64,000 bases of DNA from DATMER01 sp031390755 (GCA_031390755.1 JANMTS010000130.1:54825-118824), one strand, 5' to 3'; positions 1 through 8,970 are shown, counted from the first letter of the stretch. The notes: generated by a model from the letters alone, not told the origin. Numbers and translations are program-made.

Positions 1-81
1 CGCGCCACCTCGTCCAGGGTGCTCGCGGACTTCGGCACGAGCGATCACGCGCCGGTCGTCGCCGGCTTCGACCTGGCTTGA
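1..81 (+). CDS. C-terminal end of an exonuclease III / EEP-family nuclease (partial)
   Basis: Only the last 26 codons lie in the window; the frame is open from base 1 and stops at 79-81. The translated end carries the motif SDHAPV followed by about eight residues. SDH-x-PV is the conserved C-terminal catalytic Asp-His motif of the exonuclease III/endonuclease-exonuclease-phosphatase superfamily, and its position just before the C-terminus is typical of Xth. The protein would act on DNA at abasic sites, but a phosphatase-type EEP member cannot be excluded from so short a piece. Confidence 0.6.
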   Translation, partial: RATSSRVLADFGTSDHAPVVAGFDLA

Positions 82-114
82 GATGTACTGGATCAGCCGC
101 TACTGGATGAGGCG

Positions 115-3100
115 CTATTGAATGAGGCGAATACCGCTCGACCGGCGGTCGGCCGGCGGCGCCTCGGTCTCCCCGGTGGCACACACGCGGTTGCGGCCTT
201 CCTTCTTGGCCTGGTAGAGCGCCCGGTCTGCCAGCTCGATCAGCTCTTCGAGCCGCTGTCCGGCCACCGGGACCAACGAAGCGGCGCCGATGCTCGCCGT
301 GAGCCGGCCCAGGGGCGATGCCAGGTGCGGGAGCGCCAGACCCTCGATCCCCTCGCGCAGGATCTCGGCCACTTCTACGGCGCCGTCGAGGTCGGTGCCC
401 GGCAGGAGAACCGCCATCTCCTCGCCGCCGTAGCGCGCCGCGAGGTCGCCGGGCCTGCGCATGGCGCCCAGCAGGTGCCGCCCCACGGCCTGGAGGCAGC
501 GGTCCCCTTCGCGGTGTCCGCGGGTGTCGTTGAGCAGCTTGAAGTAGTCCAGGTCCAGCAGGAGCAGCGACATCGGCTCGCGCGAGCGCCGCGAGCGGGT
601 CCACTCGTCCTCCAGCATCTCCTGGAGATGGCGGCGGTTCGCCAGGCCGGTGAGCGCGTCGCGGCGGGAGAGCTCCTCGAGGCGCTCGTTGGCGACCTCC
701 AGCTCGTCGTGGGCGCGCTGGAGATCGTCCAGGGTGGTGCGAAGCTCCCGGGTCTGCGCGGCGATCCGCGTCTCCAACAGGGCCGCGCGCCGGCTCAGGG
801 TCCGGCCGCGCAGGCGGGCGTAGCCCATGACGCCGGCCAGCCCGAGCCCGACCCAGAGCGCCGCGGCCCAGGACGACCCGTACCAGGGAGGCGGAACGCC
901 GAAGCTCCAGGCCGATTCCGGCCCCAGCTCGCCGTCCGGCCCCACGGTGCGCGCGCGGAAGGTGTAGTCCCCGGCGGGCAGGCGCGTCAGCTCGGCGAAC
1001 GGCTCGGCCACCGGCGCGCCCCACGACGCGTCCACGGGATCGAGGCGGGTCTGGTAGCGCAGGCCGGCCCGGAACGAGAGCGGAGCCAGCTCGACGCGCA
1101 GGCGGCGAACCTCGTGCGGCAGCTTCAGGCGCACCGGACCGGCAGTCCCGGCGACCCCGGCAGTCCCGGCGACCCCGCCAACCCCGCCAACCCCGGCGAT
1201 ACTCCCGGATGACCCGGGCGCGGTTCCCAGGAACGGCAAGGCCTTCCCGCCCAGGCTCACGCGGGCGATCCGCGCCGCCGGCAGGGGCAGACCGCTGCCG
1301 CGCGGGCTCCCTTCGAACCGGTAGAGGCCGCTCTCGCCGCCCAGCCAGACGACGCCGTCCGGCTCCGCGAAGATGACCTCGATGGAACGGTCCGTGATCT
1401 CGACCAGCGGCACCGGATGCGCGGCCCAGCCGTTCCCCCGCCGCAGGGCCACCGCGGGCGGCTGCGTGTCCATCCAGAGATTGCCCTCGGCGTCCTCCGC
1501 CAGGGTCGGGGCTTCTCCCGCCTCCGGGATCTCCTTGAGCGCGGGATCGTCCACGAGCGTTCCCGTGACCTCGTCGAGGCGCTGGAGCCGGCCGCTGCCG
1601 GAGACCAGGATGCGGCCGGCGATCCGGCGGACCTGCGCCCCGTCCTCGCTGCCGAGCCGCGTCACCCGCGCCGGCTCCGCGGGCCAGCCCGCCGGCACCT
1701 CGACGCGCGCGAGACGGCCGAGGGAAAATCCGCACCAGACCACGCCGTTCTCGCCGATCACGAGGCTCCGGACCTCGTCCTTCAGGCTCTTGATCACGCC
1801 CTCGATCCGCCACTCCCGGCCGTGCCGGCGCAGGGCGGCCAGGCCCTGGCTGGACCCGACCCAGACCCTCTCGCCGTCGCCGCCGCCGCCGTCGCCGGCG
1901 GCCATCACGTAGACCGTTCCCGCGGTCCACACCGGCCGCACGCCGGACGGATCGACCTGGTAGACGCCGTAGACCGCGCCGGCCAGAAGGTCGCCGGTAT
2001 CGCCGGCACCGCCGGTATCGCCAGCACCGCCGGTATCGCCGGCACCGCCGGTATCGCCGGCACCGCCGCCGACGGAGAGCAGGCTCCAGGCGGAAGGAGG
2101 GACTCCCGGCACCTCCCGCATCCGCATCACGCCGCTGCCGGCCCCCTCGGATTTGAAGAGGCCCGCCGAGGTCGCCACCCACAGCTCGCCCCGGTGGCGC
2201 GTCACGGCATAGGGACTCCCCTTGAGGCCGGACCGGGCGTCCACCATCGACAGCGGCGACGCGACCTCCAGGCGGGCGAGGCCGTTGTTGAGCGCCAGCC
2301 AGAGCGACCCTTCGCGGTCCAGAACCATGCCGGAGATCATGTCGTCCGGAAGCCCCACGGAGGTGTCGACCACCTGATCCACGCCGCCGTCCGGCCTCAG
2401 AAGCAGAACGCCGCCCACCAGGGAGCCGAGGGCCCAGCGGCCGTCGGGCAGCCGGAGGCCTTCCATGACCTTGCTGCGCAGCGCCCACCGGGTGCCCTCG
2501 GGGGAGAACGGCACGGAACGGCCGTCCCGCAGCAGGAACAGGCCCTCGCCGCGCACCGAGACCAGCAACCCGCCGTCCGCCGGCAACACCTGGTCCACCC
2601 GCCGGCCCGCATACGCGTCGCCGCCGGCCACCGGCAGGAGCCGGCTGCCGACCAGGCGCTTGAGACCCTCGCGCGTCCAGACGTACGTCTGATCGTCCAG
2701 GGGGAAGAGCGCGGCATAGGGCCGCTCGCCCGAAAAGGTGGCCGCCGTATGGATGGCGGCCCCGTCCCAGACGAGCAGCCGCGTCGTGGTCGTGAAGGCG
2801 AACCCGTTGCCGGCGGAGCGGACCTGCAGGATCTGGCCGAAGCTGCGCTCGCCCGGCGGCAGCAAGGGGAGGAACGAGACGAACCGGAACGTGCCGTCCG
2901 GCGCCTCCTCCAGCACGCCGAGCTCGTCGAAGCCGCCCACGCCGATGCGGCCTTTCGCATCCGAGTCGACGGACAGCGCGGACTCCCCCTTCCCCACCGG
3001 GACGATCCGCCACCAGGCGCCGTCGAAGATCAGGACGCCGCCGAGGTTGGCGATGTACAGCACGCCCTGGGCGTTGCGGGTGATGTCGAAGTTCTGCGAC

Positions 3101-3270
3101 ATCGCCCCGGGATGGCCGGGGTTGTAGGCCTGGATCAGCGGAAAGCCCCGCTCGGCACCGCCGGGGACACCGGGGACACCGGGGACGCGGGGGACGCCGA
3201 GGACGCCCGCGGCGGGGATCGCCAGCAGGATCAGACCGGTCAGAAAGCCGGCGAAGGTGCGTACGAGCAT
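115..3270 (-). CDS. Periplasmic beta-propeller sensor diguanylate cyclase (GGDEF)
   Basis: About 1051 aa from the ATG at 3270, chosen because it gives a clean signal peptide (MLVRTFAGFLTGLILLAIP); an upstream in-frame start would add 34 unlikely residues. After a Val-Pro-Gly repeat comes a long two-component-regulator-type propeller region, then a Y_Y_Y-like beta domain, one membrane segment, a coiled coil and a GGDEF domain. The active site reads GGEEM rather than GGEEF, and an inhibitory-site motif RPGD lies five residues before it, so product inhibition is likely. The role would be to make cyclic di-GMP in response to a periplasmic ligand. Two further blocks of in-frame tandem repeats lie in the propeller part. 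It is divergent from the GGDEF-EAL gene. Confidence 0.88.
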   Translation of the reverse strand: MLVRTFAGFLTGLILLAIPAAGVLGVPRVPGVPGVPGGAERGFPLIQAYNPGHPGAMSQNFDITRNAQGVLYIANLGGVLIFDGAWWRIVPVGKGESALSVDSDAKGRIGVGGFDELGVLEEAPDGTFRFVSFLPLLPPGERSFGQILQVRSAGNGFAFTTTTRLLVWDGAAIHTAATFSGERPYAALFPLDDQTYVWTREGLKRLVGSRLLPVAGGDAYAGRRVDQVLPADGGLLVSVRGEGLFLLRDGRSVPFSPEGTRWALRSKVMEGLRLPDGRWALGSLVGGVLLLRPDGGVDQVVDTSVGLPDDMISGMVLDREGSLWLALNNGLARLEVASPLSMVDARSGLKGSPYAVTRHRGELWVATSAGLFKSEGAGSGVMRMREVPGVPPSAWSLLSVGGGAGDTGGAGDTGGAGDTGGAGDTGDLLAGAVYGVYQVDPSGVRPVWTAGTVYVMAAGDGGGGDGERVWVGSSQGLAALRRHGREWRIEGVIKSLKDEVRSLVIGENGVVWCGFSLGRLARVEVPAGWPAEPARVTRLGSEDGAQVRRIAGRILVSGSGRLQRLDEVTGTLVDDPALKEIPEAGEAPTLAEDAEGNLWMDTQPPAVALRRGNGWAAHPVPLVEITDRSIEVIFAEPDGVVWLGGESGLYRFEGSPRGSGLPLPAARIARVSLGGKALPFLGTAPGSSGSIAGVGGVGGVAGTAGVAGTAGPVRLKLPHEVRRLRVELAPLSFRAGLRYQTRLDPVDASWGAPVAEPFAELTRLPAGDYTFRARTVGPDGELGPESAWSFGVPPPWYGSSWAAALWVGLGLAGVMGYARLRGRTLSRRAALLETRIAAQTRELRTTLDDLQRAHDELEVANERLEELSRRDALTGLANRRHLQEMLEDEWTRSRRSREPMSLLLLDLDYFKLLNDTRGHREGDRCLQAVGRHLLGAMRRPGDLAARYGGEEMAVLLPGTDLDGAVEVAEILREGIEGLALPHLASPLGRLTASIGAASLVPVAGQRLEELIELADRALYQAKKEGRNRVCATGETEAPPADRRSSGIRLIQ
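1141..1200. repeat. In-frame 9-bp-type tandem repeat in the sensor cyclase gene
   Basis: Tandem units of GTCCCGGCGACCCCGGCA type degenerate into CCCGCCAAC units. On the coding (minus) strand they encode an Ala-Gly-Thr/Val-Gly-Gly tract near the Y_Y_Y-like domain. Unit lengths are multiples of three, so copy-number change would keep the frame. Confidence 0.8.
1985..2072. repeat. 18-bp in-frame tandem repeat in the sensor cyclase gene
   Basis: About four to five copies of an 18-bp unit (GCCGGTATCGCCGGCACC type) encode repeated GGAGDT in the propeller domain. The copies are nearly identical, which suggests recent slippage expansion. Confidence 0.85.
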
Positions 3271-3734
3271 CGGGTCGGAAGCCTGTCGGAAGCCTATGGA
3301 AGAAGATCTCTGGCTGAGAGTGTACGACGAGCGGAAAGCATTTCGTCCCGCCGGTCTCAAACGAGGCTCCAAGAGGGGAGAAAAAGAGGGGCGAAAAAAA
3401 GGCCGCGCCGGAACGGTCGGCGCGGCGGAGGGAGGTAGATGCTCTTGATCTTCCTTCGGCGTCTCCGGGAGCGCGGGGGCTCCGGGTCTCCGGGAGACGG
3501 CCGGGTGCTTCGTCCTTCATCCTTAGAGTAGCCATCTCCGCCGGCCGGCGCTGTGAGCTTCGTCACTGCCCGGCCGCGAAGGGGGTCACAGGCGGTATCG
3601 AGACGGCGCGAGACGGCGCGGGACGGCGTGGGAGTGGTCTGATTCCCTGGAACGGATATACTTGGCTCCGCGCCCGGGCAGGTGCCGAAAGTATTTGCCT
3701 GCCAGTGTTTAGTGCCAGTGTTCGTTTTCAAATC
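3271..3734. other. 464-bp divergent intergenic region between two c-di-GMP genes
   Basis: It separates the minus-strand sensor cyclase from the plus-strand GGDEF-EAL gene and must hold both promoters. It contains the minus-strand intrinsic terminator at 3394-3425, a repeated GTCTCCGGGAG motif around 3470-3497, three repeats of a GAGACGGCGCG unit around 3600-3630, and an inverted repeat GGCAGG/CCTGCC type near 3677-3703. I did not recognise a known riboswitch consensus. Confidence 0.5.
3394..3425 (-). terminator. Intrinsic terminator in the leader of the sensor cyclase gene
   Basis: An 8-bp GC stem (CCGCGCCG at 3403-3410 with CGGCGCGG at 3418-3425, 7-nt loop) is followed on the minus strand by seven T residues (3394-3400). 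No minus-strand gene lies just upstream for it to end, so it sits in the 5' leader of the propeller diguanylate cyclase and may act as an attenuator. Confidence 0.6.
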
Positions 3735-6260
3735 ATGCGCGCGCTTCTGCTCAAGAATGCCGGCATCGGCCAAGATTCCCTGGAGGCCCTCCTGCGAGCC
3801 CGGGGATATGACCTTTCCGTCACCGCCGATCCCGCCGAAGCCTGGGAGAGGCTGGGGCCGGAGATCTGGCCGCTCCTCATCTTCCGCCGTGAAGACCCGG
3901 CCGAAACGGTGGAGCTCTGCCGGTCGGCGCGCGCCATCTCCCGGAACGGACTCCAGAGCGGACCCCGGAGCGGGCCGGGTCTCCTGCTGGTCGTGACCGG
4001 GGACGCCAGCCCCGAGCATCTGCTGGAGCTGGTGGAAGCCGGCGCCGACGAGTGGCTCGTCGAGCCCATCGATCCGGCGCTTCTCGACCTGCACCTGCGC
4101 GCGGCCGAGCGCCGCCTCGCCGAGCGGACCGTCTCCGAAGCCGCCGTCCGGGAGTCGGAGGAGCGCTACCGCAGCCTCTTCGAAGGCGTCCCCATCGGTC
4201 TCTACCGCACCACGCCGGCCGGTCTCCTGCTCGACGGCAACGAGGCCCTCGTGCGCATCCTGGGCTACCCCGACCGGGAGACGCTGCTGCGCTCCAACGT
4301 CGGCGACATCTACTTCGATCCCGAGGACCGGCTGCAATGGCAGCGCATCGTCGAGACCGAGTCGGGCCTGGGCGTGCGCGCCTTCGAAGCCCGGATTCGG
4401 CGCTGGGACGGTCCGGTCGTCTGGGTGCGCTTCAGCTTCCGGGCGGTCCGCGACCCGGCCGGAACGGTCCTCCGCTACGAGGGCGCCCTGGAGGACGTGA
4501 CGGACCGCCGCCGCGCCGAGGAAGCCTTGCGGGCCAGCGAAGAGCGCTTCCGCGCCCTGGTCCAGAACGCCTCGGACCTGATCGCCAGCCTCGAGCCGGA
4601 CGGCACGGTGCACTACGCCAGCCCCTCCCACCAGCGGCTGCTCGGCCACGGCGCCGAGAGCCTGGTCGGCGTCAACCTCCTGGACTTCGTCCACTTCGAG
4701 GACCGCCCGCTGGTGGCGAACGCTCTCCAGTGCCTGGTCGACCTGCCGGACGAGAACCTCACCATCGAGTATCGCTGGCAGCACCGCAACGGCTCCTGGC
4801 TGACGATCGAGTCCACCGCCTCGAACCTTCTCGCCCACCCCGCGGTCGGCGGCATCATCCTCAACTCCCACGACATCACCGACCGCAAGCGCGCCGAGGA
4901 GCGGCTGCTCCACGACGCCCTGCACGACGAGCTGACCGGCCTGGCCAACCGCGCCCTGTTCATGGACCGCCTCTGGCAGGCGGTGGAACGCGCCAAGCGG
5001 GATCTCGACCGGCTCACCGCCGTCCTCTTCCTGGATGTCGACCAGTTCAAGATCGTCAACGACAGCCTCGGCCACCTGGTCGGCGACGAGCTGCTCGTCC
5101 GGATCTCGCGCTCGATCTCGTCCGTGCTCCGCCCGATGGACACCATCGCCCGCATCGGCGGCGACGAGTTCGCCATCCTCGTCGAGGGCGGCCGCGACAT
5201 CGACGACGCGGTCAGCGTCGCCAACCGCATCCACGAGCGGCTGGCCGCGCCGATCGACCTCGGCGGCCACGAGATCGTCATCACCGCCAGCATCGGCATC
5301 GCGGTCTACACCTCCGACTACGAGAAGCCCGAGGATCTGCTGCGCGACGCCGACACCGCCATGTACCGGGCCAAGAGCACCGGCCGCGCCTGCCACGTGG
5401 TCTTCAACCGCGGCATGCATCAGACCGTCATGGCCCGCCTCCAGCTCGAAAGCGAGCTGCGGCGCGCCATCGAGCGCGGCCAGATCGAGGTCCACTACCA
5501 GCCGTTCGTGGATCTCGCCACCGGCACCGTGGTCGGGCTCGAAGCGCTGATGCGCTGGAACCACCCGCGCCGCGGACTGCTCCTGCCCGACGACTTCATC
5601 GACGTCGCCGAGGAGACCGGGCTGATCCTGGCGATCGGCGGCCATGTCCTGCTCCAGGCCTGCCGGCGGGTGCGCGAGCTCCAGCTCAAGTACCCCGAGC
5701 ACCAGGATCTGCGCGTGAGCGTGAATCTGTCGCACAAGGAGTTCTTCCAGCCCGGCCTCGACGACCAGATCGCCGCGGCGCTGGCCGCCACCGGCCTGGC
5801 CCCGGAGCACCTGGGACTGGAGATCACCGAGGGCGTAATCATCCGCCACGCCGAGTCCGCCTGCGGACGCTTCTCGAACCTCAAGACCCTGGGCGTGCAA
5901 CTCTACCTGGACGACTTCGGCAAGGGCTACTCCTCGCTCAACTACCTCCACCGCTACCCGATGGACATCCTCAAGATCGACCGCTCCTTCATCTCGCGGA
6001 TCGACGAGGAGGGCGGCAACCTGTCGATCGTGGCGGCCATCGTGACGCTCGGACACCAGCTCGGGATGGAGGTCGTGGCCGAGGGTATCCAGAGCGTGGA
6101 GCACGTGGCCAAGCTGCGCGGCCTCAAGTGCGAGTACGGGCAGGGCTTCTTCTTCTCCCACGCGGTGGACGGCGCCGAGGTCGAGGCGCTGATCACCCGC
6201 GACGTCCGGGACTGGCCGAGCCCGATGCCGTTCGTGGGCCGGCCCAGCTCGGTTTCCTGA
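3735..6260 (+). CDS. Pseudo-receiver-PAS-PAS-GGDEF-EAL cyclic di-GMP protein
   Basis: 841 aa from the ATG at 3735; a GTG at 3705 in the same frame is an alternative. Order: receiver-like domain (about 1-125), two PAS domains (about 145-390), GGDEF (RIGGDEF near 474) and EAL (near 602). The GGDEF motif is intact with an RPMD inhibitory site before it. The phosphodiesterase motifs EAL, SVNLS, EITEGV, DDFGKG, KIDRSF and VAEGI are all present, so both activities are possible. The receiver-like domain lacks the usual phospho-acceptor Asp and the conserved Lys (EP instead of KP), so it is probably not phosphorylated. The protein is cytoplasmic. It likely balances the divergently encoded cyclase. 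Confidence 0.9.
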   Translation: MRALLLKNAGIGQDSLEALLRARGYDLSVTADPAEAWERLGPEIWPLLIFRREDPAETVELCRSARAISRNGLQSGPRSGPGLLLVVTGDASPEHLLELVEAGADEWLVEPIDPALLDLHLRAAERRLAERTVSEAAVRESEERYRSLFEGVPIGLYRTTPAGLLLDGNEALVRILGYPDRETLLRSNVGDIYFDPEDRLQWQRIVETESGLGVRAFEARIRRWDGPVVWVRFSFRAVRDPAGTVLRYEGALEDVTDRRRAEEALRASEERFRALVQNASDLIASLEPDGTVHYASPSHQRLLGHGAESLVGVNLLDFVHFEDRPLVANALQCLVDLPDENLTIEYRWQHRNGSWLTIESTASNLLAHPAVGGIILNSHDITDRKRAEERLLHDALHDELTGLANRALFMDRLWQAVERAKRDLDRLTAVLFLDVDQFKIVNDSLGHLVGDELLVRISRSISSVLRPMDTIARIGGDEFAILVEGGRDIDDAVSVANRIHERLAAPIDLGGHEIVITASIGIAVYTSDYEKPEDLLRDADTAMYRAKSTGRACHVVFNRGMHQTVMARLQLESELRRAIERGQIEVHYQPFVDLATGTVVGLEALMRWNHPRRGLLLPDDFIDVAEETGLILAIGGHVLLQACRRVRELQLKYPEHQDLRVSVNLSHKEFFQPGLDDQIAAALAATGLAPEHLGLEITEGVIIRHAESACGRFSNLKTLGVQLYLDDFGKGYSSLNYLHRYPMDILKIDRSFISRIDEEGGNLSIVAAIVTLGHQLGMEVVAEGIQSVEHVAKLRGLKCEYGQGFFFSHAVDGAEVEALITRDVRDWPSPMPFVGRPSSVS

Positions 6261-6283
6261 CTCGGCATCCGCTGGCTATCGTT

Positions 6284-6345
6284 CACGGGCTATGGCACAG
6301 CCCGTGCAATCTCTGATTTGTAAGCCCGGCGATATCGCGGGCTCG
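6284..6345. other. Two adjacent inverted repeats after the GGDEF-EAL gene
   Basis: CACGGGCT/AGCCCGTG (6284-6291 with 6299-6306, 7-nt loop) is followed by a near-perfect palindrome AGCCC-GCGATATCGC-GGGCT at about 6325-6345. Neither has a T-run. They could end the upstream transcript or control the small lipoprotein gene 40 bp further on. Confidence 0.45.
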
Positions 6346-6386
6346 ACAAAGACGACAACCCAGCGGTATCCCAAGGAGGAACTATC

Positions 6387-6638
6387 ATGGCCCGTTCAAG
6401 CTGGAAGACATTCGTTCTGCTGGCGGCCTTGCTCGCGTCTCTCACGACCGGCGCCTGCCGTGTCCGTCAAACCGAGGAAGGCAAGCTGCCCGAAGTCGAC
6501 ATCAAGACCGAGAGCGGCAAGATGCCCGAGTACGATGTCGACGCTCCCAAGGTGGAAGTCGGCACCGAGAAGAAGGAAATCACCGTCCCGAAGGTCGATG
6601 TCACCTACCCGGACGACGAGAAGAAGCCGCCCCAGTAG
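6387..6638 (+). CDS. Small putative lipoprotein, unknown function
   Basis: 83 aa with a very strong ribosome site AAGGAGG eight bases before the ATG. Residues 1-24 form a signal peptide ending TTGAC, a weak lipobox because Thr rather than Leu precedes it; Cys at about 24 would be lipidated. The mature part is short, charged and shows a loose repeat (KLPEVDI, KMPEYDV, APKVEV, VPKVDV), as in an extended beta-rich or unstructured anchor. I do not recognise a family. The strong ribosome site suggests abundant expression. Confidence 0.65.
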   Translation: MARSSWKTFVLLAALLASLTTGACRVRQTEEGKLPEVDIKTESGKMPEYDVDAPKVEVGTEKKEITVPKVDVTYPDDEKKPPQ

Positions 6639-6664
6639 ACCGAGTAGATCTGCGGCAGGAACCC

Positions 6665-6685
6665 GCCCGGGGCGTTGCCCCGGGC
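6665..6685. terminator. Hairpin between convergent genes
   Basis: A 9-bp perfect stem GCCCGGGGC/GCCCCGGGC with a 3-nt loop lies between the stop codons of the small lipoprotein (+) and the DUF6526 gene (-). An outer pair GTAGATCTGC / GCAGATTTCTAC extends it. It has no long T-run, but its place suits a bidirectional terminator. Confidence 0.5.
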
Positions 6686-6712
6686 AGGGAGGCAGATTTC
6701 TACTGCGCGGTC

Positions 6713-7156
6713 TCAGGCCCGCAGGTGGTCGGCCCGCCAGCTCCGCACGGCCTGCTTGATGGCGTCTCCGGTCGTGAGCTTCCCCTCCAGAACCTGGCGT
6801 GTCAGCTCCGACAATTCCTGATCTCCGGCGAAACGCAGCGCCACCAGCTGCCCGCGGCGCAGCTCGCCGATCCGCGGCCGAAGATCGGGCGGCAGAAGCG
6901 TCTCCAGTCGGGCCGTCATCTCGTTGCGGATGACCCGGTCCTGCACGGCCAGCGCGAAGACCCGGGCATACAGACAGACGCCGATCAGCGCCCCCGCCAC
7001 GAGCACGCCGAGGAGGCGGTCGAACACGGGCAGCTCCACCGCCGGACGGAAAAAGCGGTAGATCGACCAGGCCAGGTTCACCACGAGGATGCCGAACGTG
7101 GCGTAGTGAAAGCCGGGAACGAACTTGCGGTGATTGCGGTAATTCTGCTCTGTCAT
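6713..7156 (-). CDS. DUF6526 family inner-membrane protein
   Basis: 147 aa from the ATG at 7156, preceded on the minus strand by AGGAG; an upstream in-frame start at 7204 would add 16 residues and lose this ribosome site. The N-terminus MTEQNYRNHRKFVPG followed by a membrane helix matches my memory of the DUF6526 family. Two hydrophobic helices (about 17-35 and 50-75) precede a cytoplasmic tail with a conserved-looking pattern around RRGQLVALRFAGD. Function is unknown; the family is common in Bacteroidota and Acidobacteriota. Confidence 0.75.
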   Translation of the reverse strand: MTEQNYRNHRKFVPGFHYATFGILVVNLAWSIYRFFRPAVELPVFDRLLGVLVAGALIGVCLYARVFALAVQDRVIRNEMTARLETLLPPDLRPRIGELRRGQLVALRFAGDQELSELTRQVLEGKLTTGDAIKQAVRSWRADHLRA

Positions 7157-7243
7157 GATTTTTGGGTCTCCTGAGAGCGAAGGTTGAGAAAATCCTACTC
7201 TCAACCGCTCTCCAGGGCACCGGTTCCGTTAAGATCTCCTCTC

Positions 7244-8953
7244 ATGGATGCGGAAGCGAAGGGACTCCCCTGTCTGGACGTATCGGCCGTCGCTCCCGCC
7301 TGGGACCGCTTCGTGGAGACGTTCCTCGAAGGTTACTTCGAGAGAAACCCCACCTTCGCCTCCTCGTCCGGACGCCACGAGTACGACGGAAAGCTCCCGG
7401 ACTGGAGCCCCGAGGCGATGCGGGAGAAGACCTCCTGGATCCGCGACGAACGGGAGAGGGTGCTCGCCTTCGATCCCGCCTGCCTGGACGAGCGCCGGCA
7501 GGTGGAGCGCGAAGGGGTGCTCGCCCAGATCGACCATGACCTTTTCTGGATCGAGGACGCCGGATGGCACCGGCGCAATCCGATCTACTACGCCGGCTCG
7601 CTCGACCCCGCCCTCTACCTGACCCGCGCCTACGCTCCGCTGAAAGACCGGATGCGCGCCTACGTGGCCTATGCCCGGGAGGTGCCGCGCGCCGCGGCCC
7701 AGGTGCGCGAGAACCTGCTCAACTCCGGCTCGCCCGGAGCGCCCCCGCAGATGCCGAAGAGCTTCGCGGAGCTGGGCCAGATGTCGTTCGCGGGTCTCGC
7801 GGGTTACTACGAAACCGATGTGCCGCCGGTCTTCGCGACCGTGGACGACGCCGCTCTGCAAGCCGAGCTGCGGGAGGCCAACGCGGCGGCCGCGGCGGCC
7901 ATGCGCGAGCTCGGCGCCTGGTTCGAAGGCCAGATCGCCGCCGCGCCGGTCGACGGCTTCTCCATGGGCGCCGATCTCTTCCAGGCGATGCTCCGGGAAA
8001 CCGAGCGCGTCGACGTCTCCCTGGCCGACCTGGAGGCGGCAGGCCGGCGCGAGCTCGACCGCAATCTGGCCGCGCTGCGGGAGGCCTGCCGCGACTTCGC
8101 GCCCGGCGCCTCGGTCGAGGAGTGTCTCCAGCGGGTGCAGGCCGAGAAGCCTCCGGAAGGGCCGGTCGAGGGCGCGCGGCGCCAGCTCGCCGGTCTGCGG
8201 CGCTTCGTGGAGGAGGCCGAGCTGGTCAGCATCCCCGGCGACGAGGAGGCCCAGGTCGAGGAGTCGCCTCCCTACCAGCGCTGGAACTCGGCCTACATCG
8301 ACATCCCCGGTCCGTACGACCGGCATCTGCCGGCGATCTACTACATCTCGCCGCCGAACCTCTCCTGGTCCGAGGAGGAGCGCACCGCCTACCTGCCGGG
8401 AGAGGCGGATCTGCTCTTCATCACCGCGCACGAGGTCTGGCCCGGTCACTTCCTGCAATTTTTACATTCGAATCGGGCCGAATCGCTGCCCGGCCGTCTC
8501 TTCGTCGGCTATGGCTTTGCGGAAGGCTGGGCGCACTACTCGGAAGAGCTGATCTGGGAGGCCGGCTTCGGCGAAGGGAATCCCCGCACGCGGATCGGGC
8601 AGCTCCAGAACGCCCTGCTGCGCAACGTCCGCTACCTGGTGGCGATCGGCCTGCACGCGGGGAACATGACGGTCGACGAGGCCGAGCGGATGTTCCGGGA
8701 GCAGGGCTTCCAGGACCCGGCGAACGCCCGTCAGCAGGCGGCGCGGGGCACCTTCGACCCGGCCTTCCTGAACTACACCCTCGGCAAGCTCATGGTGCGC
8801 AAGCTCCGCGCCGACTGGACCGCCTCCCGGGGAGGCCGTTCCGCCTGGCGCGCCTTCCACGACCGCTTCCTCTCCTTCGGCGGTCCGCCCATCCCAATCG
8901 TCCGCGCCGCCATGCTCACCGATGCGGGCGCCGCGGACGGCCCGCTCTTCTGA
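7244..8953 (+). CDS. DUF885 family putative metallohydrolase
   Basis: 569 aa from the ATG at 7244; the longer start at 7184 would overlap the divergent promoter region. The motif HEVWPGH near residue 396 is the HExxPGH zinc site of the DUF885 family, usually HEAYPGH. A downstream stretch YGFAEGWAHYSEEL supplies the further conserved Glu. There is no signal peptide, unlike many DUF885 lipoproteins, so a cytoplasmic location is expected. The fold resembles carboxypeptidase Taq-like gluzincins, so a peptidase role is likely but the substrate is unknown. It is divergent from the DUF6526 gene. Confidence 0.85.
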   Translation: MDAEAKGLPCLDVSAVAPAWDRFVETFLEGYFERNPTFASSSGRHEYDGKLPDWSPEAMREKTSWIRDERERVLAFDPACLDERRQVEREGVLAQIDHDLFWIEDAGWHRRNPIYYAGSLDPALYLTRAYAPLKDRMRAYVAYAREVPRAAAQVRENLLNSGSPGAPPQMPKSFAELGQMSFAGLAGYYETDVPPVFATVDDAALQAELREANAAAAAAMRELGAWFEGQIAAAPVDGFSMGADLFQAMLRETERVDVSLADLEAAGRRELDRNLAALREACRDFAPGASVEECLQRVQAEKPPEGPVEGARRQLAGLRRFVEEAELVSIPGDEEAQVEESPPYQRWNSAYIDIPGPYDRHLPAIYYISPPNLSWSEEERTAYLPGEADLLFITAHEVWPGHFLQFLHSNRAESLPGRLFVGYGFAEGWAHYSEELIWEAGFGEGNPRTRIGQLQNALLRNVRYLVAIGLHAGNMTVDEAERMFREQGFQDPANARQQAARGTFDPAFLNYTLGKLMVRKLRADWTASRGGRSAWRAFHDRFLSFGGPPIPIVRAAMLTDAGAADGPLF

Positions 8954-8970
8954 GCCTCTAAACCGGCGCG

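Noticed and set aside
1417..3438. A 673-codon open frame on the plus strand
   Set aside because: It is antisense to the sensor cyclase gene and shows no domains. Its Ala-Gly-Thr repeats are the complement of the cyclase repeats.
3427..3735. Cyclic di-GMP riboswitch ahead of the sensor cyclase
   Set aside because: The two flanking genes made this attractive, but I could not place the conserved GEMM core on either strand.
3357..6161. A 934-codon open frame on the minus strand
   Set aside because: It is antisense to the GGDEF-EAL gene, whose motifs are all intact; composition is typical of a shadow frame.
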